This document shows positions 8,829 to 14,985 of a stretch of DNA of 51,684 nt, piece after piece; the first letter of the stretch is position 1, and each line of letters begins with the position of its first letter. The stretch covers positions 1-51,684 of the forward strand of contig URCY01000006.1 of the NCBI GenBank assembly GCA_900546415.1, given 5' to 3'. The position numbers were made by a program, and so were the translations under genes. The DNA comes from an uncultured Eubacteriales bacterium (lineage in GTDB: Bacteria > Bacillota > Clostridia > Oscillospirales > Oscillospiraceae). The notes beneath the pieces are model-generated. The model was not told where the DNA came from and searched no databases. It worked only from the letters and a program-made list of their open reading frames with translations.

Positions 8829-8987
8829 GGAAGCTCTGATTAAATCGCAAGAGTGGTCAGCGAGGGATTTTGTTCCAAATTGAGGTTTGGAAATCGCAGG
8901 AATACTTTGTGTATTTCAAGATTTTCAAACCGATAAGTTGGGACGAAAGACCCGCTGAGCGCCGCAGCCGATTTATTCAGAGGTTCC
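8829..8987. repeat. 159-bp palindromic miniature element, copy 1
   Basis: Starts GGAAGCTCTGATTAAATCGC and ends in TTTATTCAGAGGTTCC, an imperfect inverted repeat over its whole length (arms about 70 bp, including GGTCAGCGAGGG / CCCGCTGAGC and GGTTTGGAAATC / GATTTTCAAACC). It is flanked by TTAG and TTAA. The same 159-bp unit recurs at 11901, 26932, 39231 and 50515. This copy is in the same orientation as copy 3. Confidence 0.9.
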
Positions 8988-9010
8988 TTAATTTTGCGAT
9001 GCGTTCGCAT

Positions 9011-9047
9011 AAGAAAAGTCGGGAAACGAGCAGCTCGTTTCCCGACT
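9011..9047 (-). terminator. Terminator of the Met-rich peptide gene
   Basis: Perfect 14-bp stem AGTCGGGAAACGAG (9017-9030) with CTCGTTTCCCGACT (9034-9047), loop of 3, followed on the minus strand by TTTCTT. It begins 17 bp after the stop of the small ORF. Confidence 0.8.
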
Positions 9048-9063
9048 GAAAATCATGATACTT

Positions 9064-9162
9064 TCAGAAACAAGACCGCTCAGAATGGGCATGGCAACGC
9101 ATGCACATGGACATCTCCATGCACATCATCATGTTCATCATGCGGTTGAAGCCGTTTGCCAT
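9064..9162 (-). CDS. 32-residue Met/Cys/His-rich peptide
   Basis: A very short minus-strand reading frame, MANGFNRMMNMMMCMEMSMC... It has ten Met, four Cys (14, 20, 23, 31) and two His (24, 26) in 32 residues. The expression signals are strong: AGGAGA 8-9 bases before the ATG, a textbook promoter (TTGACA - 17 bp - TATAAT) and a 14-bp terminator hairpin right after the stop. I do not recognise the family. The clustered soft ligands (Met, Cys, His) would suit Cu(I) or another thiophilic metal, or a redox role, but this is inference. It is divergent from the LysR-type gene. Confidence 0.7.
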   Translation of the reverse strand: MANGFNRMMNMMMCMEMSMCMRCHAHSERSCF

Positions 9163-9194
9163 TTTGAAGGTCTCCTTTCCTCAACGATGGTTCG

Positions 9195-9223
9195 ATTATA
9201 GCGGCTGGATGCGCGTTTGTCAA
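9195..9223 (-). promoter_or_regulatory. Consensus sigma-A promoter of the Met-rich peptide
   Basis: Minus strand TTGACA (9218-9223) and TATAAT (9195-9200), both perfect, with a 17-bp spacer (9201-9217). The transcript would start about 25 bp before the ATG. Confidence 0.88.
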
Positions 9224-9307
9224 CATAAAAATTCAGAAAAGATGAAAAAATTTCAAATACGGGGTATGAAAAAACGGAAATACAGGATTCCATTTTTCGC
9301 AATTTTG

Positions 9308-9316
9308 TGCTATAAT
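9308..9316 (+). promoter_or_regulatory. Extended -10 promoter of the LysR-type regulator
   Basis: TGCTATAAT is an extended -10; the -35 position has only a weak TTCCAT. It is 34 bp before the ATG at 9350 and divergent from the small-peptide promoter. Confidence 0.6.
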
Positions 9317-9349
9317 TCTCTCAATAAATGCAAAAAGGGGGCACCGCGA

Positions 9350-10288
9350 ATGAATTTTCAGCACATGCGCTATGCCGTTGTGATCGCGGAGACCAAATCG
9401 ATCAATAAGGCGGCCGAGCTGCTCTATGTCGGCCAGCCGACGCTGAGCCGCGCCATCAAGGAGCTGGAGGCCAACGTCGGCATTACGATCTTCGACCGCA
9501 GCGCCAAGGGCATGTTCCTCACGCCCGACGGCGAGATCTTCGTGCGCTATGCGAAGTCCGTTTTGCAGCAGGTCGAGAACATCGAAAATCTCTTCAAAAA
9601 CCGCGACGCCGGGCGCAAGCGCTTCTCCGTGTCCGTGCCGCGCGCGAGCTATATCGCCGAGGCCTTCGCGCGGTTTTCCCGCGAGCTGGGCAGCGACGGC
9701 GAGGCGGAGCTGTTTTACTGCGAGACCGGCGCGATGCAGACCCTGCGCAACCTGCTGCAGGAGGACTATAAGCTCGGCATCCTGCGCTACGCCGAGCAAT
9801 ACGACCGCTCCTATAAATCCATGATGGAGGAGAAGGGGCTGGCCTATGAGCTGGTGACGGAGTTCCGCTATGTGCTGCTGATGAGCGCGGAAGGCCCGCT
9901 GGCACGGAAGGCGCGGATCGCGGCCGGGGATCTTACCGATTTGATCGAGATCGCCCACGCCGACCCCTATGTGCCCTCGATCCCGACGGCCGAGGTGCGC
10001 CGCGCGGAGCTTCAGGAGGACGTGCGCCGCCGCATCTATGTCTTTGAGCGCGCGAGCCAGTTTGAGCTGCTGTCGCAGAATCCGCAGACCTTTATGTGGG
10101 TCTCACCCGTGCCGAAGCGGCTGCTCGAGCGCTACGGGCTGGTGCAGCGCGCGTGCGGGGGAAACGGGCGCGTCTATAAGGACGTGCTGGTGCACCGCAG
10201 GGACTATTCCTTCAGCGAGCTGGACCGTCAGTTTATCGAACAGCTCGTGGCGGCGAAGCGCGAGATCATCGCAGCAGCCGGAAGCTGA
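9350..10288 (+). CDS. LysR-family transcriptional regulator
   Basis: 312 residues from ATG (MNFQHMRYAV), preceded by AAAAGGGGGC. The N-terminal winged helix-turn-helix (about residues 1-60) contains KSINKAAELLYVGQPTLSRAIKELE, here split by the usual LysR turn, followed by the linker helix and a substrate-binding domain from about residue 90. The frame is open upstream to 9101, but that part overlaps the divergent small-peptide gene and has no start signal. LysR proteins usually control a neighbouring gene and bind an effector. The alcohol dehydrogenase 200 bp downstream on the same strand is the likeliest target, but no effector can be read from the sequence. Confidence 0.93.
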   Translation: MNFQHMRYAVVIAETKSINKAAELLYVGQPTLSRAIKELEANVGITIFDRSAKGMFLTPDGEIFVRYAKSVLQQVENIENLFKNRDAGRKRFSVSVPRASYIAEAFARFSRELGSDGEAELFYCETGAMQTLRNLLQEDYKLGILRYAEQYDRSYKSMMEEKGLAYELVTEFRYVLLMSAEGPLARKARIAAGDLTDLIEIAHADPYVPSIPTAEVRRAELQEDVRRRIYVFERASQFELLSQNPQTFMWVSPVPKRLLERYGLVQRACGGNGRVYKDVLVHRRDYSFSELDRQFIEQLVAAKREIIAAAGS

Positions 10289-10359
10289 AAATTTGAATGT
10301 TCTGTGAATAAACGCACCAAAAAATTCAAAAAACGGCGGTGTTTCCAAAAGAATCCGGT

Positions 10360-10425
10360 GAATTGCTGCCTTTCGGTTTAGGAATTATCGATAAATAAAA
10401 TACCCATATGCAAAAAAGGCAATTC
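10360..10425. promoter_or_regulatory. Possible regulator-binding dyad and promoter before the alcohol dehydrogenase
   Basis: The 200-bp gap between the LysR gene and the dehydrogenase holds a dyad GAATTG...CAATTC (10360-10365 and 10420-10425) and an internal GGAATT/AATTCC pair, in AT-rich DNA. An extended -10 TGCTATCAT (10443-10451) lies 38 bp before the ATG with no good -35, which is typical of an activator-dependent promoter. Confidence 0.35.
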
Positions 10426-10488
10426 CCAAGCGGAAAACAGCGTGCTATCATGGAATCATAAAAAATAAACAACTGGAGGTATTCTGAA

Positions 10489-11712
10489 ATGGCAAGATTT
10501 ACACTTCCGCGTGACCTGTATCATGGCAAGGGCGCTCTTGAGGCGCTGAAGACGTTCAAGGGCAAGAGAGCGATCATCTGCGTGGGCGGCGGCTCCATGA
10601 AGCGCTTCGGCTTCTTGGACAGAGCCGAGGCTTACCTGAAGGAAGCCGGGATGGAAGTCAAGATTTTTGACGGCATCGAGCCGGATCCCTCCGTTGACAC
10701 CGTGATGCGCGGCGCGCAGGTCATGATCGACTATCAGCCGGATTGGATCGTCGCCATCGGCGGCGGCTCTCCCATCGACGCTGCCAAGGCAATGTGGATC
10801 AAGTACGAATATCCGGACTGCACCTTTGAGGATATGTGCAAGGTGTTCGGCATCCCCGAGCTGCGCAAGAAGGCGCATTTCTGCGCCGTCTCCTCGACCT
10901 CCGGCACGGCTACCGAGGTCACTGCATTCTCCATCATCACGGATTATCAGAAGGGCATCAAATACCCGATCGCCGACTTCGAGATCACCCCGGACGTCGC
11001 CATCGTCGACCCCGAGCTGGCTGAGACAATGCCCAAGAAGCTCGTCGCGCACACCGGTATGGATGCGATGACCCACGCGATCGAGGCCTATGTCTCCACC
11101 GCGAACTGCAACTACACCGATCCGCTGGCCATCCACGCCATCGAGATGATCATGAAGGATCTCGTTCCCTCCTACAACGGCGATATGGCCGCCCGCGACC
11201 GGATGCACGACGCGCAGTGCCTGGCCGGTATGGCGTTCTCGAACGCACTGCTCGGCATCGTCCACTCCATGGCGCATAAGACCGGCGCGATCTTCGCCGA
11301 CTACGGCGCACATATCATCCACGGCGCGGCGAACGCCATGTACCTGCCGAAGGTCATTGCCTTCAACGCGAAGGACGAGACGGCCAAGAAGCGCTACGGC
11401 GTGATCGTCGACTACATGGGCATCTGCGACAAGAGCGCCTCCGACGACGAGAAGGTCAAGGCTCTCATCGCCTACCTGCGCAAGATGAACGACGAGCTGA
11501 ACATCCCGCACTGCATCAAGCACTACGGCGCCGACAGCTATCCCTGCGAGCAGGGCTTCGTCCCCGAGGACGTCTTCCTTGCCCGCGTCCACGACATCGC
11601 GGTCAACGCGCTGGCCGATGCCTGCACCGGCTCGAACCCGCGTCAGCCGTCCGTCGAGGAGATGGAAAAGCTGCTCAAGTGCTGCTACTACGACACCGAG
11701 GTCGACTTCTGA
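10489..11712 (+). CDS. Iron-containing alcohol dehydrogenase (type III)
   Basis: 407-residue dehydrogenase that should reduce an aldehyde to an alcohol, or the reverse, with NAD(P)H. The N-terminal nucleotide-binding half has CVGGGSMKR and the family signature AIGGGSPIDAAKAM. The metal site is formed by residues around AHTGMDAMTHAIEAY, HSMAHKTGAIF and IIHGAANA (Asp and three His, as in Fe-dependent enzymes). AGGAGG-like GGAGG precedes the ATG. The length is normal. It is monocistronic, with a LysR regulator upstream and a terminator downstream. The substrate cannot be assigned from sequence; butanol/ethanol-type fermentation is typical of clostridial relatives. Confidence 0.93.
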   Translation: MARFTLPRDLYHGKGALEALKTFKGKRAIICVGGGSMKRFGFLDRAEAYLKEAGMEVKIFDGIEPDPSVDTVMRGAQVMIDYQPDWIVAIGGGSPIDAAKAMWIKYEYPDCTFEDMCKVFGIPELRKKAHFCAVSSTSGTATEVTAFSIITDYQKGIKYPIADFEITPDVAIVDPELAETMPKKLVAHTGMDAMTHAIEAYVSTANCNYTDPLAIHAIEMIMKDLVPSYNGDMAARDRMHDAQCLAGMAFSNALLGIVHSMAHKTGAIFADYGAHIIHGAANAMYLPKVIAFNAKDETAKKRYGVIVDYMGICDKSASDDEKVKALIAYLRKMNDELNIPHCIKHYGADSYPCEQGFVPEDVFLARVHDIAVNALADACTGSNPRQPSVEEMEKLLKCCYYDTEVDF

Positions 11713-11780
11713 CCGATCGAAACAACTGCATTCATCACTGTAACGGCAGCAGCGCTTGCCGCTGAACCGTGACGCTTTTG

Positions 11781-11818
11781 CGGCGGCTGCCGGTTTTTAC
11801 CGGCGGTCGCCGTTTTTT
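11781..11818 (+). terminator. Terminator of the alcohol dehydrogenase
   Basis: Stem CGGCGGCTGCCGGT (11781-11794) with ACCGGCGGTCGCCG (11799-11812), TTTT loop, followed by TTTTTT. Confidence 0.88.
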
Positions 11819-11829
11819 ATGAGACATAG

Positions 11830-11899
11830 GGAACCTCTGAATCAATCGGCTGCGGCGCTCAGCGGGTCTTTTGTCCCAACTGATCGGTTTGAAAATCTT
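11830..11899. repeat. Half copy of the 159-bp palindromic element
   Basis: One arm only, GGAACCTCTGAATCAATCGG to GGTTTGAAAATCTT, directly abutting the full copy at 11901. It looks like a tandem or nested event in which one arm of an older copy was left. Confidence 0.85.
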
Positions 11900-11900
11900 G

Positions 11901-12059
11901 GGAACCTCTGAATCAATCAACTGCGGCGCTCAGCGGGTCTTTTGTCCCAACTTGTCGGTTTGAAAATTTTGAAATACACAAAGTATTCCTGCAATTTCCA
12001 AACCTTAATTTGGAACAAAATCCCTCGCTGACCGCTCTTGCGATTGAATCAGAGCTTCC
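11901..12059. repeat. 159-bp palindromic miniature element, copy 2
   Basis: Full unit starting GGAACCTCTGAATCAATC and ending GATTGAATCAGAGCTTCC, in the same orientation as copies 4 and 5. It has the same internal order of arms (CTCAGCGGG ... GGTTTGAAAATC ... GATTTC/CAAACC mirror ... CCCTCGCTGACC). Confidence 0.9.
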
Positions 12060-12096
12060 CAAGCAAAAATAACGTGCAATGTTATGAACTCAGACT

Positions 12097-12133
12097 CCCG
12101 GCATCTGCTTCGCGCAGATGCCGGGGCTTTTTT
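12097..12133 (+). terminator. Orphan strong terminator hairpin
   Basis: 12-bp stem CCCGGCATCTGC (12097-12108) with GCAGATGCCGGG (12114-12125), followed by GCTTTTTT. No gene ends just before it; the nearest gene (the dehydrogenase) already has its own terminator. It may be a leftover of a gene separated by the repeat insertions at 11.83-12.06 kb. Confidence 0.7.
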
Positions 12134-12258
12134 GGGTATGAAGACTGAAAATTGAAGATTGAAAACGGAAGACTGGAGAATTGCGGTGTCGCTCCGCGAC
12201 AAATTTGAACCTTATCGTTCTGAAAACCGCCTCGTTTTCCCATAAAACCTCTCGGTCA

Positions 12259-12489
12259 TGTCATTGCGAGGAGCAAAGCGACGCGGCAATCTTTGACGGA
12301 ACGAACCGGCATCCCGGAACGAAGCATGGGAAAACAGAGCAAAACGGTATGTGTTCTACATTCGGCACCAACACATTCTGCTTCTTGCCTTGTCTCGCCT
12401 CGTGCTTGCATGCTTCGTTCCGGGATCCCGTCCCTTCGACTTTAAGATTGCCGCGTCGGGCGCTAAAATGCGCCCTCCTCGCAATGACA
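12259..12489. repeat. Inverted pair of REP-like elements
   Basis: TGTCATTGCGAGG...CGGCAATCTTT at 12259-12295 and its inverted partner AAGATTGCCGCGTCGGGCG...CCTCGCAATGACA at 12443-12489. The inner flanks also mirror each other (CATCCCGGAACGAAGCATG / GCATGCTTCGTTCCGGGAT), so the ~230-bp unit is one large stem with a variable centre. No coding function is seen; the open frames here lack any family resemblance. Confidence 0.75.
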
Positions 12490-12628
12490 AATCTGGTGGG
12501 TTTTGCGGGAAAACGGAACAATTTCCGGAACGGAGCATTCGAAAAACGATGCGGAGCGACACCGTGCAAAAAATAACCGCATAAAACAAAAAAACATTTG
12601 TTTTCCAAATAAAAACGTCCCGATTTTG

Positions 12629-12700
12629 TGTCATTGCGAGGCCGCAGCGCGGCCGTGGCAATCTTTAAGCCGAAGGTATGGCATCCCGCAGCGAGGCACG
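12629..12700. repeat. Single REP-like element
   Basis: GTCATTGCGAGGCCGCAGCG...GGCAATCTTTAAG followed by GGTATGGCATCCCGCAGC. It is the same family as the element at 25731, including the GGCATCCCGC segment. Confidence 0.7.
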
Positions 12701-12818
12701 GGAGCGGAAAATGACAAAAATCCCGGAGGACATCCCGAATTTTGCCCCTTCGTGCCTGCCGACGGACGCCGAAATCCTCCTGTTCGGAATAAAAAATCAA
12801 AAAAATTCAAATTATCTC

Positions 12819-12847
12819 TTGCAATTCCGTGAAAATTCTGCTATCAT
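12819..12847 (+). promoter_or_regulatory. Promoter of rpmB
   Basis: TTGCAA (12819-12824), a 17-bp spacer, then TATCAT (12842-12847), with extended TGC before the -10. Confidence 0.78.
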
Positions 12848-12912
12848 ATACAGCGGCGCTTCAAGAGCGCAGGTTATCCGCATGATTTTTGAACTGATAG
12901 GAGGTGCAGCAA

Positions 12913-13101
12913 TTGGCAAAGTGCGATATTTGCGGCAAGGGCGTGACGTTCGGCATTAAGGTCTCCCATTCCCACAGACGCTCCAACAGAGCGTGGAAGC
13001 CCAATGTTAAGCGCGTGAAAGCAATCGTTGACGGTTCTCCGCGCCATGTCTACGTCTGTACAAGATGCCTCCGTTCCAATAAGGTTGAACGTGCTATCTG
13101 A
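12913..13101 (+). CDS. rpmB: 50S ribosomal protein L28
   Basis: 62 residues from TTG, giving the usual N-terminus MAKCDICGKGVTFG. AGGAGG ends 8 bases upstream; an earlier in-frame GTG at 12904 overlaps that ribosome-binding site. The zinc form is present: C-x2-C near the N-terminus and VCTRC near the C-terminus. The family signature VSHSHRRSNRAWKPNVKRV is intact. The gene is monocistronic, with its own promoter and terminator, as is common for rpmB in Firmicutes. The protein is a structural component of the large subunit. Confidence 0.97.
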   Translation: MAKCDICGKGVTFGIKVSHSHRRSNRAWKPNVKRVKAIVDGSPRHVYVCTRCLRSNKVERAI

Positions 13102-13112
13102 TGCAAGCTCAC

Positions 13113-13146
13113 AGGAAGACAAGCAGTCGCTTGTCTTCCTTTTTTG
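13113..13146 (+). terminator. Terminator of rpmB
   Basis: 11-bp stem AGGAAGACAAG (13113-13123) with CTTGTCTTCCT (13130-13140), followed by a run of T. Confidence 0.9.
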
Positions 13147-13206
13147 TTTTCCGAACGGCGCAGCTCCCCTGCGGCACTTTTTGCGGGCGGTTTTCGGGCG
13201 CGGGAC

Positions 13207-13244
13207 TTCCCTCCTGCGACGAAATATGATATAATCGTCGCAGG
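13207..13244 (+). promoter_or_regulatory. mnmA operon promoter embedded in a perfect 10-bp inverted repeat
   Basis: The -10 TATAAT (13230-13235) lies 17 bp after a weak TTCCCT. It sits between CCTGCGACGA (13213-13222) and TCGTCGCAGG (13235-13244), a perfect 10-bp inverted repeat with a 12-bp centre. This could be an operator or a 5' mRNA hairpin. Confidence 0.6.
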
Positions 13245-13269
13245 AATACCCGGAAACGGAGGGCGATGC

Positions 13270-14334
13270 ATGAAAAAGATCATGGTGGCGCTGTCGGGCG
13301 GCGTGGACAGCGCGGCGGCGGCGCTCCTGCTGCGGCAGCAGGGCTATTCCGTCGGCGGCTGCACGCTGCTGCTGCGCGACGGCGGCGAGGCCGAGGCCGA
13401 GGACGCCCGCCAGACGGCGCAGACGCTGGGCATCCCCTTCACCCTGCTCGATCTGCGCGCGGAATTCCGGCGCGACGTGATCGATTATTTCACCGCGACC
13501 TATCGCTCCGGCGGCACGCCGAACCCGTGCGTGGTCTGCAACCGGACGATCAAATTCGGCCGCCTGCTGGACTACGCCCTTGCGCAGGGCTACGACGGCA
13601 TGGCCACGGGGCACTATCTGCGGCTGCTGCACGAGAACGGGCGCTATATCCCCGCGACGGCGGAATTTGCCGAAAAGGATCAGACCTATGTCCTCTGCGA
13701 GCTGACGCAGGAGCAGCTTGCGCACTGCGTGTTCCCGCTGGGCGAGGTCAAAAGCAAGGACGCCGTGCGCGCGCTGGCCGCGCAGGCCGGTCTGCGCATC
13801 GCGAAAAAGCACGACAGTCAGGACATCTGCTTCATCCCCGACGGCGATTATTTCGCCTATCTGACCGCCCACGGGCTGACGCCGCAGCCGGGACACTTCA
13901 TCCGCCCGGACGGCACGGTGCTCGGCGCGCACCGCGGCATGGAGGCCTATACGGTCGGCCAGCGGCGCGGGCTGGGCATGGCCTTCGGCGCGCGTGCCTA
14001 TGTGCTGGGCAAGCGCGGCGCGGACGTGGTGGTCGGCGACGGGGCGCTGCTGTTCTCCAAGACGGTCCTCGTCGAGCGCTGCAATTGGTTTCCCTTCGAG
14101 CGGCCGGAGACGCCGATGCGCGTGCAGGCCAAGCTGCGCTATACGCCGCGAACCGCTCCGGCGCTGCTCGTGCCGACGCAGACGGGCTGCCGGCTGGAGT
14201 TCGACGAGCCGCAGCGGGCGGCGACGCCCGGTCAATTTGCGGTGTGCTATGACGGCGCGCGGCTGCTCGGCGGCGGCGTGATCGTAGAAGAAAATAATTT
14301 TAATGTAGAAGAAAATAATTTTAATAAGGAGTAA
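13270..14334 (+). CDS. mnmA: tRNA-specific 2-thiouridylase MnmA
   Basis: 354 residues from ATG (MKKIMVALSGG) with GGAGGG upstream; the longer open frame upstream contains the promoter. The enzyme thiolates U34 of Lys, Glu and Gln tRNAs using ATP and a persulfide. The PP-loop ATP-binding motif SGGVDSAAAALLL is at the N-terminus. The catalytic Cys is in PNPCVVCN and the second Cys in SQDICFIP. YTVGQRRGLG begins the central domain and a beta-barrel forms the C-terminus. The C-terminus carries an exact 21-bp tandem duplication (14284-14325) that repeats VEENNFN, an AT-rich addition unlike the rest of the gene. It is first in an operon with the cyclophilin gene 6 bp downstream. Confidence 0.96.
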   Translation: MKKIMVALSGGVDSAAAALLLRQQGYSVGGCTLLLRDGGEAEAEDARQTAQTLGIPFTLLDLRAEFRRDVIDYFTATYRSGGTPNPCVVCNRTIKFGRLLDYALAQGYDGMATGHYLRLLHENGRYIPATAEFAEKDQTYVLCELTQEQLAHCVFPLGEVKSKDAVRALAAQAGLRIAKKHDSQDICFIPDGDYFAYLTAHGLTPQPGHFIRPDGTVLGAHRGMEAYTVGQRRGLGMAFGARAYVLGKRGADVVVGDGALLFSKTVLVERCNWFPFERPETPMRVQAKLRYTPRTAPALLVPTQTGCRLEFDEPQRAATPGQFAVCYDGARLLGGGVIVEENNFNVEENNFNKE

Positions 14335-14340
14335 AACACG

Positions 14341-14985
14341 ATGGGACAGGCAAAGAGCAAGAAAAATCAGAAGAAGGCGCAGCCGAAAAAGCCGCTCTGG
14401 CCGTGGCTGACGGCGGCGGGCGTCTGCGTGGCGGTGCTGGCGGGCGTGCTGATCTGGGCGCTGACCTCCGGCAGCGGTTCCGCAGAGAGCGGCAAGCACC
14501 ATGTGGCCATCACCGTGCGCGATTACGGCACGATCACCGTCGAGCTGGACGCCGACGCCGCGCCGATCACGGTGCAGAATTTCCTCGACCTCGCCGGCTC
14601 CGGCTTCTATGACGGGCTGACCTTCCACCGCATCATGGAGGGCTTCATGATCCAGGGCGGCGACCCCGAGGGCACGGGCATGGGCGGCTCGGATAAGACG
14701 ATCAAGGGCGAATTCTCGGCCAACGGCGTGGAAAATCCGCTCTCGCATACGCGCGGCGCGATCTCCATGGCGCGCTCGAGCGCGATGGACAGCGCCAGCT
14801 CGCAGTTCTTCATCGTTCAGAAGGATTCGACCTTCCTCGACGGCCAGTACGCCTGCTTCGGCTATGTCATGAACGGCATGGACGTCGTCGACGCGATTGC
14901 TGCCGACGCGCAGCCGACCGACGGTAACGGCACGATCCCGGCCGATCAGCAGCCGGTCATCGAGTCGGTCAAGGTGCTCGACTGA
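14341..14985 (+). CDS. Membrane-anchored peptidyl-prolyl isomerase (cyclophilin)
   Basis: 214 residues: a Lys-rich N-terminus, one membrane helix (about residues 20-42), a short Gly/Ser linker and a cyclophilin domain from about residue 53. The domain has FHRIMEGFMIQGGDP (active-site Arg), ARSSAMDSASSQFFI and the GYV-containing C-terminal half. It should catalyse proline isomerisation outside the membrane, helping exported proteins fold. AAGGAG lies before the ATG; its stop overlaps the topB start by one base. Confidence 0.95.
   Translation: MGQAKSKKNQKKAQPKKPLWPWLTAAGVCVAVLAGVLIWALTSGSGSAESGKHHVAITVRDYGTITVELDADAAPITVQNFLDLAGSGFYDGLTFHRIMEGFMIQGGDPEGTGMGGSDKTIKGEFSANGVENPLSHTRGAISMARSSAMDSASSQFFIVQKDSTFLDGQYACFGYVMNGMDVVDAIAADAQPTDGNGTIPADQQPVIESVKVLD

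Noticed and set aside
9101..9349. Longer N-terminus for the LysR regulator
   Set aside because: It would cover two promoters and the divergent small peptide gene; the helix-turn-helix starts normally from ATG 9350.
12181..12830. Several plus- and minus-strand frames of 100-180 codons as genes
   Set aside because: They run through palindromic REP units on both strands, have no ribosome-binding sites or family resemblance, and match the repeats at 25.7 kb.
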